Assembly (NCBI RefSeq): GCF_954871325.1
Contig: NC_088775.1
Span: forward strand, 59,869,561 to 59,933,560
Direction of reading: 5' to 3'
Origin: Gordionus sp. m RMFG-2023
Taxonomy: Eukaryota > Nematomorpha > Gordioida > Chordodea > Parachordodidae
DNA: 64,000 bases
Part shown: one piece after another, positions 46,761-57,943 of the stretch
How positions within the stretch are numbered: position 1 is the stretch's first letter
Layout of the letters: each line of letters opens with the position of its first letter
Made by a program: the position numbers and the translations under genes
The notes under the pieces: model-generated
Databases searched by the model: none
Seen by the model: the letters and a program-made list of their open reading frames with translations, nothing else
What the model was told of the DNA's origin: nothing

Positions 46761-49375
46761 CTAATTAATCAGTTGCCCGCGATAACCCAACTCCAAATAG
46801 CTTTGCATGTGATTGTAAAAGTTAGTGAAATCATAAGGAATAAATCCGTGTAAGAGTTGAATAATATTCCTAACAATTTCATCTCTTGAATTAGGGCGGG
46901 GATTGATTGCTCTAAATTTATTTTTCAAAACTCCAAAAAAATTTTCAATGGGATTTAACTGAGGTGAATAAGGTGGTAGCAGTGGCGTATCCAGGATTTT
47001 CTTATAGGGGGGGGAAATAATTTCCAAACCCCTTTTAGCTGGCCTTCGGCCAGCTTTTCCCGGCCTTCGGCCGGGTCTTATTTAGCTATTCTATTAAATT
47101 ATGAATAATTTAATAATAATTATATTTCTATTTTTAACTATTATTTACTAATTCGTGCTTATGGATAGGATATTACAAGCCTCTTTTTTATTATTTCAAG
47201 TTAGGTATATTATATTTAATAAATTTTTAAATGTAAAGATTTTTTTAAATGTAAAGTTGAAATAAAGTGTAATGTCATTTTTTTTATAAAATTTGCTTTA
47301 AAAACTAGCCTCAGCTTAAATTCTCATACAATATAAGTAGAATATACTTTTTTTATTGAAAATACTAATAGTAGTTTAAAATATTGACTAGAAAATAATT
47401 AAATTAACAAGTTTTTTTAACTTCTTATCAAATACAAGATTTTTAATTATTTCGTTTGTCGTTGGAACCAAATCTCTGTGTATATTTAACAGAGCTAACC
47501 CATTTAGCCGAGATTCAGTACTTCATAAATATGTTTTCAACCTTCTCAAGTTAGAAAAAGTCCTTTCATTCGTACATGTTGTAATAGGCAAACATGCAAG
47601 AATATAAAACAACTTCGAAATATTAGGAAATTGAGCCAAGGTTTCTTTACACCGATTGAGCGCATCAATAGCATGCTCAGGTAAAATAGCTAAACGTATA
47701 AATATTTGTACCACAATTCGAATTCACTGATTAAATTTATTTCAGTATCAATCTCATAGGAATAAAATTTTTCTAAATATTTAATTTTACCAATAGTGGC
47801 ATTTGAAAATGAAGAAGGATCTTTGGGTAATAAAACTTGAAGATTGCTAAAGACTTGTTTTATATCTAAAACCCGTACTTTTATTTGCGATAAAAAAGTA
47901 TCTAAGAATGGGATGAAAATGGATATTTTATAATATTCTTCAGTTGAGCCAATATTTATCTTCATCTCAATAATGGCCTAGGTGCTAGAGGTTTAATTAG
48001 TATTATATCATAAAATTTAGCCTTCGATTCAACGTCTAGATAAATATTATGAAAATATTTATCTACATTCATTCTTATTGTATCTACCTGTTCATGTATA
48101 TTTTCCGCCAAATCAATAACCTGAACCAAATCTAAATTTGGTTTTTGTAAATTTCTACAAAGTAGTGAGCTAAAAATAATTTATTGATGCAACTAGCAGC
48201 AATGATAAACTCTGATTGATCAATTGAATTCAATAATGATATCGCTGCTAACGACACATTACTTTTTTTCATGCTCGGCCTTATTTATAAATTATCGTTT
48301 GATTTCAATCTCTTTGACTAAATATTTTTCCATTTTATTAATATTTTTGAATAATATGTTGGAAAATTGATATTCAAATATTTGTAAAATTTTAATTGGT
48401 GGGGGGGGGGGGGGGGTAAAATTTTTATTAGCTTAAAATGATATTTATGAAAATAGTCAAGTTTGCGATGGGGGGGGGGAATTTCCCCCTTACGCGCCTG
48501 GGTAGTAGGTATTCAATCCTACCTTTATAAGAATCGATAAGATGGCTTCTATGGATAGATGCATTATCCATTACAATGATTGCATCTGGTGGTAGGATAC
48601 TAATAAGCTCCATCATAGAATCACGGAATAATAGCCCATTATAAGCTCCATCTATTATTTTATAATGAATTACCCCTCCAATTCCGATTGTACAAAGGAT
48701 ACTTACATTTTTACCCTTAGAGGATGGGATTTTTATTATTGGACGGACATTGGATGGCGCCCAGGCGTAGATTGGTACAACATGCAAGTTTATTCCAGTC
48801 TCATCTAAGAAATATAAATTTTCTCTTGGGATATTTAAGATCTTTGCACAATAAATTTGACGAATATTAATAGCCCCGGGAGTATTTCTTCTATCAGGCT
48901 CCTTGCCAGCCCTTTTTTTAGACCAACCAATATTTTTAATATATTTACTAATTGTGGTTTTTGTTTTTGGACTACCAGGAGGTAACTTTTCTATTATCTC
49001 CTGAATAGTCAAAGTGTTATTATCCATTAATAGGCTTATGATACTTCTTTCAATAATGGAAGAATCTTTCTTTTTACTTCCACTTTTTTGAATATTATAT
49101 TCTTTTAAAGGTTCTCCATTTATATCTGGGAATGTGTCCCGTCTAAATTTATGAACTGATGCTGTAGACATTTCGACCTATTTTGCAATGTTTTTAATTT
49201 TCATCTGTTCTCTTTCTGGCATTGATAACATTTTAGTAACTATATCTATTTTTTCTTTATTCCAATATTTGTGTATTTTTTTTGGTCTTTGAATTCTCGA
49301 CGAAGATTGGGAGTTTTCATTTAAATTGGAAAAATTAGTATTACTATTGGATAATAAAGATTCTATATTAAACAT
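46761..49375 (-). pseudogene. Tc1/mariner-like transposase, interrupted
   Basis: 49178-49375 gives the N-terminus. After one in-frame TAG and two codons the same frame continues at 49171-48509 with helix-turn-helix-like sequence, YFLDETGINLH (first catalytic Asp), WAPSNVRP and IIVMDNASIHRS (second Asp). The frame is broken by the hAT insertion at 48500 and resumes at 46979 with YSPQLNPIENFFGVLKN, whose Glu is the third catalytic residue. The frame stays in register across the insertion once one copy of the duplicated 8 bases is discounted, leaving about 30 residues between second Asp and Glu. Apart from the single stop and the insertion it looks whole. Confidence 0.88.
46980..48500 (-). mobile_element. 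hAT remnant (ZMYM1-like transposase) nested in the transposase gene
   Basis: It begins CAGTGGCGTATCCAGG and ends TACGCGCCTG. The TSD is GGTGGTAG (46972-46979) versus GGTAGTAG (48501-48508), 7 of 8. G runs sit just inside both ends. Minus-strand pieces at 47523-47714 (LACLPITTCTNERTFSNLRR, then LKTYL) and 47690-47965 are the C-terminal hAT domain of the type found in ZMYM1-like proteins. A repeated GGCCTTCGGCC hairpin motif occurs at 47041-47075. Confidence 0.87.
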
Positions 49376-49605
49376 TTTTTTTTATTATTTAAGAAAAATT
49401 AAAAATAATTAATATGTTAGTATTTTAATTTTTTATTTTGAATTAAATTTTAACGCATTTTTTTTATAATGATTAATCAACTATATTAATTTTCTTAATT
49501 AATTGCTTGTCCATATTTAATTTCAATCTTTATTCTATTAAAAATAAAATCTTATTTTGTTTACCCCCTTTTATAGTATATTTAAACATGTGCATCGTTT
49601 CACTG

Positions 49606-50430
49606 TAACTTACATATATGATGCCAAAATGAAGAGATTTTGATAAATATCACCAACAATATGTGCCTTATAAGTTTTATATTATTTTACTATTCTAAAC
49701 CCACTCATAAATTAAATATCAAAGAAACTGTTATAAACTTCAATTAAAAATAGTTTTTTTTTTACCCTTCTTTTGTTTTGTCTTCAATACATAAAAATTA
49801 ATTAAGGTTTTACTTTTTTTTACCCTCCTTTTGTTTTGTCTTATAAATACATAAAAATTAAATAAAGTTTTTGTTTTGAGTTAAGTATACTATAAGTAAA
49901 ACATATGGTTTTTGTGTTTTCTTTTTTCTCAGTGGTTTTTCTTACTTTTGGAGTCCCTATTAGAGTGTTCGGCAAATATAAGTTAGATATTTAGGTCCGG
50001 GAGATCACCCTGCATCCAGAGGTATAATTAGAGTTCCGGAAGTATAGGGGGTAGGTTTTATCCCTAATTATGTAAGATAAAACTAACACAACTCCTTTTT
50101 GCAAAAACGTTCTTTTTTTCACTTTGCGCTAATTTTAATTTATATTTGGGCGTTTTTTTTCCCAATAAAAGGGACTTTTATACTTAAAGATATACTTTAT
50201 TTTTTGTTTTAAAATAATTATTTTCAAGAATAAGTTGTAATTTTAATATATTTTTTTTAGCATATAATATTTTTTATGTGTAATTAATTATTTTTAATAA
50301 AATTTGAAGTAAAGTTTTTATGTGTACTTTAGTTATAATAATTTAAATGCCTCTTACGAGATCCCAGCAAGACCAACCTCCTACCGTTCTAACCCTTACT
50401 GAAGCACAGTCTCTTCAGAAACCTTTCATT
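49606..50430. other. Mixed AT-rich sequence with a short direct duplication
   Basis: A roughly 65-bp segment with CTTTTGTTTTGTCTT and ACATAAAAATTAA is present twice (49750-49870). A short ORF from about 50349 resembles the start of a retroelement Gag; if so it is a small broken retroelement fossil, and the sequence from 49960 could be its leader. The assignment is weak. Confidence 0.35.
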
Positions 50431-50720
50431 TTTTTATAAATTATATAAAAAGTGCTAACCAATAATCATTTTGGTTTCCTAAGATGATATTTTCATATTT
50501 ATGCATTTAATGCCCTCTTATGGATAATTGAAAAATAAAATTTGAGTTGTAATAAGCTGTAAATATATTTTATCCATTAATATTATATAAAAATAGAATT
50601 ATAAATTATTTGATATTTAATCTCAATTTTTTATTTAACTAATAATTGATTATAATTTTAAGAAAAGATTAAATAATAAAATCTTGATTGAAATTGCTTT
50701 TAGTAGTGCAGTATTTAGTC

Positions 50721-51112
50721 ATACCCACTGTATATTACATTATGTACAATTATCCAAACGATGGACATCGTCAATAAAGTGTAAGGAACAAAGCAAATTC
50801 AAATATAAAGAAAGCTTTGAAAAGCTGTTGAAGAAGTTGGATATTTTTTGAAAGAAATTATAAAATAATATATTAAAAGAAGAATTATTTTGGACAAAAA
50901 ATTTAAAATTTAATATTTATAAACGTTTAGCTATCTTATTGTCGTAAGTGTAAAGGAATAAATGTACCCCCGCGTAAAAAACGAGATGCTTAATTTGGAA
51001 GACATAATATAATCATGCCATTATTTTATCATTTACCCACCTTAAGAAAAAAATTAAAGATACATTTTAAAAAGAAAAGACAATCCAAATACATGTGCTC
51101 ACACCCTGCTTA
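50721..51112. other. AT-rich stretch, nothing identified
   Basis: No exon, repeat or element end is recognised. Confidence 0.4.
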
Positions 51113-51120
51113 TTTATTGG

Positions 51121-51836
51121 TAGGGGTGTACCGATACCACTTTTTGTAGGCCGATCCGATCCGATATTCCAGATATTAAATTGATATCGGCAAATAACCG
51201 ATCTGATATCATATCTAATTTTGTATTCTGTAAAGATACCAATGGTTTTAATTTTAAAATACTTTTTATTAGTACAACATCTATAATTTTACTATACCAA
51301 ACATATGTCATTTAAATATATTATAATGATCAGTTATAGTTTATATTCAATTCAATTGCTATTTATATAATAAGTAATAACATTAATCTATTTACATAAT
51401 TAATAATAAACAAATATATGATGAAATTTGAAATTAATATTAAAAATTAATATATCGAAGATTTCTTTTTAGAAATACCAAAATTTCCAATTTATCAGAG
51501 ATCGGTCTGCCGTAATGGGGACTGTTAATATCACTAGCATCACTAAAAACAGATTCTGAAGAGATTAATGAACATTTTTAAACAGAATGCGAAAAAAAAT
51601 AACTATATTGCAGAATGTTTATTAACTATTATTACTATTAAAAAAATTAAACATAAAAATATATTTCGATTTTATTTATAAAAATAAATGGTTTTTTAGA
51701 TATAACTTTTTTTAAATTTTATTAAAAGCGCCATTTTATATCGGATCGGAAAATTTTAGAATATTTTCCGATAACCGATATTTTAAAATGGGCGAAATAT
51801 CTGCCCGATCCGATATAAAATATCGGTACATCCCTA
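51121..51836. mobile_element. ACCGATA-tipped TIR element, hAT type, 716 bp
   Basis: TIRs TAGGGGTGTACCGATA and TATCGGTACATCCCTA, perfect 8-bp TSD TTTATTGG (51113-51120 and 51837-51844). GATCGG/CCGATC repeats fill the subterminal regions. No transposase motif is recognised; the only ORF (51114-51311, minus) starts in the TSD and reads subterminal repeat. A fragment of this family occurs at about 22910-23008. Confidence 0.9.
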
Positions 51837-51943
51837 TTTATTGGATTCTCAATATAAGGGAAGCATAGTAGTGAGTTTGAGAAACATGTGATATAATACA
51901 AGAATTAGTCATTTTACAAAGTGATAATCAAAATATTTTAGTT

Positions 51944-52777
51944 GGTAACAGATTAAATCATGGGGAAATTTTCATATATTATTTTTTTTTTTTTTTTTTT
52001 TTTTAATATTTTTTTTTTATTTATTTTTTTTTAATATTTTTTTTTTATTTATTTTTTTTAGATTGTCTGGATTTTGGTAGAAATTTTTGAATGTTACCTT
52101 TTTCTTTCAATTGGCGTATTTTTAGATTTTTTTTTTTGATAAATAAATATCGTGTGGATTTTGAAGGAAATTTTTTGATACAATATCAAAGTTTTTTAAA
52201 TTTAACATTTTACCTCTTTATGGATAACATAAATTTCACCAATATGTGTATTTCTTATTAAAAATATGTCTAATATAAATAAATTAATTAAATTTTTAAA
52301 TGATATAAATTTATATAGAACTATTTTTGTTTTTCCTTAAAAATATATATATCTATTATCATTGTATATATGTTATGTTTATTCAAATAAATTGATTAAT
52401 TATTTAGTATACCTATTTTTATTAAATTCTTAAATATTCTCTGTTTTTTTTAAATTCTTAAATATACTTTTTTTTCTAAATTCTTAAATATACTCTTTTT
52501 TTCTAAATTCTTAAATATACTCTTTTTTTCTAAATTCTTAAATATACTCTTTTTTTCTAAATTCTTAAATATACTCTTTTTTTCTAAATTCTTAAATATA
52601 CTCTTTTTTCCTAAATTCTTAAATATACTCTTTTTTTCTAAATTCTTAAATATACTTAAGATTTTTTTTAAATTTAAAAAAAATAATAAATAAAAAAATA
52701 TATTTAAAAAAATAAATAAAAAAAAATATTAAAAAAAAATAATATATGAAAATTTCCCCATGATTTAATCTGTTACC
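51944..52777. mobile_element. CATGGGGAAA TIR element with internal 27-bp array
   Basis: Inverted ends GGTAACAGATTAAATCATGG and the exact inverse over at least 40 bases, 8-bp TSD TTTTAGTT (51936-51943 and 52778-52785). The interior is T- and A-rich and contains a tandem array. No coding capacity. hAT and P elements both make 8-bp TSDs, so the superfamily is unresolved. Confidence 0.85.
52431..52660 (+). repeat. 27-bp tandem repeat
   Basis: About eight copies of AAATTCTTAAATATACTC followed by TTTTTTTCT, nearly identical, inside the TIR element at 51944-52777. Confidence 0.92.
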
Positions 52778-52785
52778 TTTTAGTT

Positions 52786-53378
52786 ATATCATAAATTTCA
52801 GAAGTAAAAGTAACGGTATATAATCGCCAAAATATGTGGAAACAGCTTGCATAAATAACAATCAGATTTCGGGCTCAAGTTGTTAGAATGGGCTTTGCAA
52901 ACCTTGAACATTGAGAGAAATGTGTCTAATATCTTACTCACAATTCATAGTTATACCATTTTCAGAAAGAAATTTGTCTATTTGGGGTAATATTCATATG
53001 AAGAAAAGAAATCGATTAAAGATCTCGACAACCAATATTGGTAAGAATATATCATAACCTAGGATTGATTAAAAATATTATGATAATATTGAATATAAAT
53101 TAGAACAAAACTGCCATGGAAAGTGTAGTAATTTATTATTTGGTTTATAATGATTATATATATATATATATAGAATTTTATGATTATAATAATTTGTAAG
53201 GTTAACTACCTAACATAGAATGTATCATAATGTAATTTCCGCAATCAATTCCGTATGTTTAACAACCTTGTGAATGTACATGTTTAAATAAATGATATGT
53301 GTATCCCATTTATTAAATTGACGACGACGAAACAAAGAACCTGTAATATGAATCTATAAAATATTATGAAATAAACAT
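52786..53378. other. AT-rich stretch with a TA microsatellite
   Basis: A (TA)n run of about 18 bases near 53155-53172. No gene or element is seen otherwise. Confidence 0.5.
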
Positions 53379-53450
53379 TGGCGTACGCAGCGGGGGGGGG
53401 GCAAAGGGACAAATCTCCCCCCACCCCTTCCCAAAGCCAAAAAATGCAGA
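53379..53450. mobile_element. hAT-like terminus fragment
   Basis: ATTGGCGTACGCAGCGGGGG followed by a G run and CTCCCCCC is like the GGCGTA...GGGG ends of the hAT at 46980-48500. A matching far end was not located. Confidence 0.5.
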
Positions 53451-54062
53451 TGCCGGATATATTTTTCAAAAATATTATTGTTAATATTAATTTATATTTG
53501 TTAATATTTATTCGTATCTCATATTCAATATATATTTAATTACATTTATCTACTAAGTTATTTTATCAATCAATATCGATTTCAAGTTTTCCGGCGTAAT
53601 ATTTACTTATTATTTTCAAATTTTTAGTGGCGTAATATTTATCTACCATTTTCAAATTTCTAGTCAAATAATTATTATTTCTGAAACTTCTTGTCCAACA
53701 GGGAAAAAAATTGCAACCTTGTCCAACGAGATAGAGTCTCTGCCACAATGATATATATAACTATAGATTGGCGATTCGTTCATTCAATGCATTATAAAAG
53801 TGTCCACACATTGTAATCAGCTGTAGCGCCATTTTGTAGTTTGGTTATCCATTATTTGTCAGCAAGAAATAATAATATATAGTCTACTACGATAAAATTT
53901 CGTTTCCCTAACTTTCATATAAAAACCTTTAATATAAAAAATTGCTACTGAGAATAATTGCGACTTTTTTATGATTGGTTGTGATAATTGCGACTTTATA
54001 CCCGTTGGTTATAAAAAATTAAACGTATTTATAATATATATTTGAAAATCGTGATTTTTGGA
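53451..54062. other. AT-rich stretch, nothing identified
   Basis: Short repeated GGCGTAATATTTA motifs near 53592 and 53629. No gene is seen. Confidence 0.4.
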
Positions 54063-54225
54063 AAGCCTCTATGGCCTAGTAGGCAAGAGCTTGGCTTACT
54101 AATCCCATGGTCCCGGGTTCATATCCCGGAAATGGTCACGTTTTTTTTCTTATTCTAACTTGGTGGTTCCATCCTTGGGGGGGTAATATATAGGAGGCCT
54201 GCTTCGACCACGTGATTCCATATTA
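54063..54225 (+). mobile_element. tRNA-derived SINE-like unit
   Basis: It opens with a pol III A-box-like TGGCCTAGTAGGCAAGAGC and a B-box-like GGTTCATATCC within a perfect 5-bp T stem (CCGGG/CCCGG). The 3' acceptor strand does not pair with the 5' end, so it is not a working tRNA. An unrelated tail containing a T run and GGTGGTTCCATCC follows. Confidence 0.6.
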
Positions 54226-54329
54226 ATATATTAAATAATAAGAGTTTTATTACATTTTAATATATTTTGGTCGGTATTTAGCAAATTAGGTTGGTATTTA
54301 GAATATTTCCATACATTCACTTATTAACC

Positions 54330-55326
54330 ACATAGCTAGGCCAAACTTTCTCACCTTACTTCAAGATTAAAAGAGGGGTAAAACAAGGCTGTGTACTATC
54401 ACCTATTTTGTTCAATATAATCATAAACAAAATTATAAAGGAAACCACGAGCACCATGAACCTAGTTGATATATCATCAAACAATAATAATATCAATCAC
54501 CTAAGAATCATCTCATACGCAGATGATCTAGTTTTAATCACCAAATCAAGAGATGAGACAATAGACTTACTAACAAGTTTATGCTTTCATAGCAACAAAG
54601 TAGGTTTAACCATAAACTTTAATAAAACGTTTATTATGCCATCCCCAGAGGCGTCTATAAATAACTTAACATTTGAGGGAAATGAAATTAAAATAGTTAA
54701 CAATTTTAAATATCTTGGCGTACTTATCGATAATAAAGGAAATATCAGCGGTGAAATCGAAGCCCGACTAAAAAACGCCAAAATAACCTTTATGAAATAT
54801 TACAAACTATGGACAGCGAGAGAGATCTCAGTCAAAACGAGGCTCCGAATTTTTAACGCCACAGTCATTCCAGTCCTCCTCTACGGCAGCGACACTTGGG
54901 AAATAAATAAATCTCAGACAAAGAAAATACAAGTTTTCGTAAACCGCTGTCTGCGCCAGCTCAACGGTATTTTCTATCCAAGAATAATTTCGAATGCCAG
55001 CCTATGGCGAATCTCAAAAAATGTCCCGATCGAGACTACTCTCAAAAAAAAGACACATTCAACTCTTTGGTCACACCATCAGAAACTTCAGACAAAACAT
55101 AGTCCATGAAGCTATAATCTGGCTCGAGTCTCATGAAGGTAAAACATACGGTAAATACAAGTCATATTGGCTATACAGAACGATAAAAGAAATCATAAGC
55201 CTAAATCTAACGATGGAACAATTCATACGTCTAAACAATAATAAAAGCTCAATAAAAAAGCTTCTAAAAATCAAATCGGGCTACCTGCTCCCTCCAAATC
55301 TCTTAGCCCCCCCCCCAGCAACATAA
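54330..55326 (+). pseudogene. Non-LTR retrotransposon (LINE) fragment, RT to C-terminus
   Basis: A 5'-truncated LINE reading KRGVKQGCVLSPILFN, then YADDLVLITKS (intact catalytic YADD), FNKTFIMPS, NNFKYLGVLIDNKG, LLYGSDTWEI and FVNRCLRQLNGIFYP in one frame to 55109, and RHIQLFGHTIRN in the next frame to 55326. The change of frame lies about 55000-55060. It is unrelated in sequence to the RTE at 10371-19217. The clade was not settled. RT motifs are otherwise intact, so the copy is moderately young. Confidence 0.85.
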
Positions 55327-55329
55327 GCA

Positions 55330-55551
55330 CCACTTTCCTCCCGCCATGGTAAACATACATTTATCTATTTGTTTATAAAACTCTTCATGTACCTACCTTG
55401 ATATAATTATCCAAAATATACTTAACTCACTAATCTAAAATTCTTAAATAGTAAGGCAGATTTATTTAAAAAAATATATCATATTTTTATTATATAAACA
55501 AATTCAATATAGACCATAAACTTAAAATCTACCAATACCCCTCCCTATAAT
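55330..55551. other. LINE tail and AT-rich sequence
   Basis: After a C(10) run near 55310 the sequence may be the LINE 3' untranslated region. On the minus strand, AATAAA-like hexamers here would suit the unidentified ORF at 55552-55806. Confidence 0.4.
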
Positions 55552-55806
55552 TTACATTTTACTTAATCGGGTACGGGCTTTTCTCTCTCTTCTTATTTCC
55601 CGTAGGCGTTTAAGCAAGTGGTTTCGCCTCTTGCGCGCACAGGTAACTGCAGCCTGCCCAAAAACTGTGGATGGGCTCATCTCATAGGTTACCCCCAAAT
55701 TTCTTAACCCAATTAGATGGGATGAGATAGTCCAAGCGTAGCTCTGCTGTTTCATATAGCGATAAAGGGTAATTGCGCTTATTATGACGTATGACGTATG
55801 ACGCAA
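55552..55806 (-). CDS. Unidentified coding-like ORF or terminal exon
   Basis: An 84-codon minus-strand ORF, much more GC-rich than its surroundings. Its last ~65 codons look protein-like: SSHLIGLRNLGVTYEMSPST, VFGQAAVTCARKRRNHLLK and a basic tail RLREIRRERKARTRLSKM. A possible splice acceptor (TATATGAAACAG) precedes codon CAG at 55746, so it may be the last exon of a gene or a transposon-derived frame. Poly(A)-like AATAAA hexamers lie downstream on the minus strand (about 55480-55500). No family is recognised. The 5' part of the ORF lies in a TGACGTA triplicate, which argues that the first Met is not the real start. Confidence 0.45.
   Translation of the reverse strand: MRHTSYVIISAITLYRYMKQQSYAWTISSHLIGLRNLGVTYEMSPSTVFGQAAVTCARKRRNHLLKRLREIRRERKARTRLSKM
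55780..55803. repeat. Triplicate TATGACG repeat
   Basis: TATGACG occurs three times in a row, each containing a TGACG half-site of the CRE type. It sits directly upstream of the unidentified minus-strand ORF, but a regulatory role is only a guess. Confidence 0.6.
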
Positions 55807-56096
55807 TTATTTATATGAAAGGTTTTTATATGAAAGTTATACCAACCAGATAATTTAGTTTTAAAGGTTTCGATTTATGATATAATATTTTATAGTATCT
55901 TTTGTTCCTAAATTTTCATAAGATTTTTTTTATGAAGATTGACTAGGCGATTAAATTTTAAAAATGAATCTCAGACTAACCCACCTTTTAATTTTTTAAA
56001 ATATAGGTTAACCTAATCCTGCATGGACTTATAAATCTTATGTAAATGCATGTTAGGATACATGCAATCACCATCATTTATTATTTTATTTAGATA
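55807..56096. other. AT-rich stretch
   Basis: No feature is seen. It may include the 5' end of the P-type element. Confidence 0.4.
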
Positions 56097-57940
56097 ATGG
56101 GAGTGTGCTGTGTTCATAATTGTAATAAAACAAATAATATATAATCTAATACATATTTCTTATCACAAGTATATATATTATTTTTTATATGCAACATATT
56201 TATTACATGAAATGCATATTAAAACACAAATAGATTATGACCCCCACAAAGCAGAATATCATGGTTATGTTGATTTAGGTGATAGGACAAAATCAACAAA
56301 AGAAGATAAATCTTGTCCAGAAGCAACAAAGGCACTGTTTCTTATGGCTACCTGTCTTAATAGCAGCTGGAAAATGCCAATAGCCTATTTTCTAGTTTCA
56401 CAAATGAATTCAGATATCCTAGCAAATTTAGTGAGAGATGCATTGTTCAATCTAAATGAAACTGGAGTTATCTGTAAGGCCATAGTATGCGATGGTTGTT
56501 CTGTTAATAAAAACAATGAGCAAACTGCTTGGTGTTAGTATGGATCCTGATAATATCGTTCCATATATTGAGCTGGAATTTTATGATTCGGATAAAATAT
56601 ATGTTACTAGATGTTTGTCATGTGCTCAAATTACTTAGAAATCTATTAGCAGAGGAGGAAATTTTAATAAATGAATCAGATGGAGATATAGCTAACTATA
56701 TTAAATTTGATTAATTATTTATTTTGTATTTATAGTTAATAGATTGGAAGCATATACAAAATTGACATAAATTGCAGGAGTGTGAAGGTTTACATGCTGC
56801 AAATAAATTGCGCAAAGCACATTGCTTTCCACAAATAAAAAATGAAAGTTTGATAATAAATATATAATTATTTTTTAAAGGTAAAACTTGCAGTTCAAGT
56901 TTTTAGTGCATCTGTTGCAAATAGCCTTATTTTTGCCCATCATCAGAAGATTCCTGGATTTGAAAATTGTGATGGTACAATTAATTTTATATTGATGATA
57001 GATCAGTAAAATAAAAATAATGATATAAATTTATGAATAATCTATAGAATGTTTGATTATCTTAATACAAGAAATTGTCTTGGTAAAGGATATGAAGCCC
57101 CTTTATATACTAATACTATGGCAGAATATGAAACTCATTTTGACAAGTGCATTAAAACTTTAAAATCACTCAAGTTAACAAATGGAGTTTATGTCTATAA
57201 ATCTAATAAAAAAACATGTGTTGAAGGGCTAATTCTTTCTATGACAAGCATCCTGGAAATGGGGAAGGAGTTATTAATTGGAGAAACCCCAAAAATGAAG
57301 TATTATATTTAATTTATAACAAGAGTTATTCATATAACTATAATATAATAATTTTTTAAGGTTCTTTTTAACGTACAAAACCTCTCCAGACCACTTAGAA
57401 TTATATTTTTGTAGTATTCATAGCAGGAGTGGATTTAATGATAAATCAGCATATCAGGTTCGATCCGCTGTTCGCATTTCATTAATGGCAAAACTGGATG
57501 CAACAATTACAGGAAATTGCATTTCCTTAGACAATAAACATTTAATATGTTCAAAATTTCAAAATAATCATGATGATGAATATATCTATCAAAACTATTT
57601 CAAATCCTATAATACCCACCACATTATCTTATTATTTTGGCCTAACAAATCCCCATATCCCAAAATTATCATTATATTTAGATAATGTATCAACTTATAT
57701 TTCGGGATATATAGTACGACAATTTATTAAAGAAAAAAAGGTATTTCCTTGATCTAGTATGTCAATATTATGCCGAATTTGTAAAAGTTAATTTATAACT
57801 TATCAAAATGATATTAAACATAAAAATATTATTAAAAAATGGAAGTGTTCGTTTTTTCCAAAATAATTGCTTCAAATATTTTTATTGATCTCTGAACATA
57901 TTAATGAACATGAGATTTGTTCGCCGCTACATTTTCTCAA
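56097..57940 (+). pseudogene. P-element/THAP9-like transposase remnant
   Basis: An ATG at 56097 begins MGVCCVHNCNKTNN, the first cysteines of a THAP zinc finger; the rest of the finger is gone. Then HGYVDLGD (first catalytic Asp region), TKALFLMATCLNSSWKMPIA, AIVCDGCSVN (second Asp region), LLDVCHVLKLLRN, KLAVQVFSASVANSL, FDYLNTRNCLGKG, and SPDHLELYFCSIHSRSGFND. These are ordered landmarks of P-type transposases. Frames change at several points and stops interrupt it; some breaks may be short introns. The C-terminal part appears cut by the hAT at 57944. A tail at about 61140-61240 may be its continuation. Confidence 0.85.
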
Positions 57941-57943
57941 AAA

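Larger units (their letters stand above)
46243..49605 (-). mobile_element. Tc1/mariner-like transposon with ~150-bp TIRs, split by a hAT
   Basis: Inverted ends begin CAGTGAAACGATACACATG (46243) and CAGTGAAACGATGCACATG (49605, minus strand), each next to TA. The TIRs run about 150 bp (46243-46395 and 49455-49605) and match at nearly every base. The transposase is on the minus strand (49375 to 46761), interrupted by the hAT remnant at 46980-48500. The close TIR match and few coding lesions suggest recent insertion. Confidence 0.9.
44390..50720. mobile_element. Large inverted-repeat region with internal array and nested transposon
   Basis: Sequence at about 44395-44650 recurs inverted at about 50440-50720 (shared AACCAATAATCATTTTGG-type and CCATAAGAGG..TTAAATGC segments), roughly 70-80% similar by eye. 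Between the arms lie an inverted single unit (44680-44890), a LINE fragment (45037-45154), a tandem array (45156-46080) and the Tc1/mariner-like element (46243-49605). This may be one old foldback element with later insertions. No TSD was found, so the exact limits are uncertain. Confidence 0.55.

Noticed and set aside
48395-48480. Long G runs near 48400 and 48470
   Set aside because: They are the G-rich subterminal tract of the nested hAT and may be length-inaccurate in the assembly; not treated as a separate quadruplex element.
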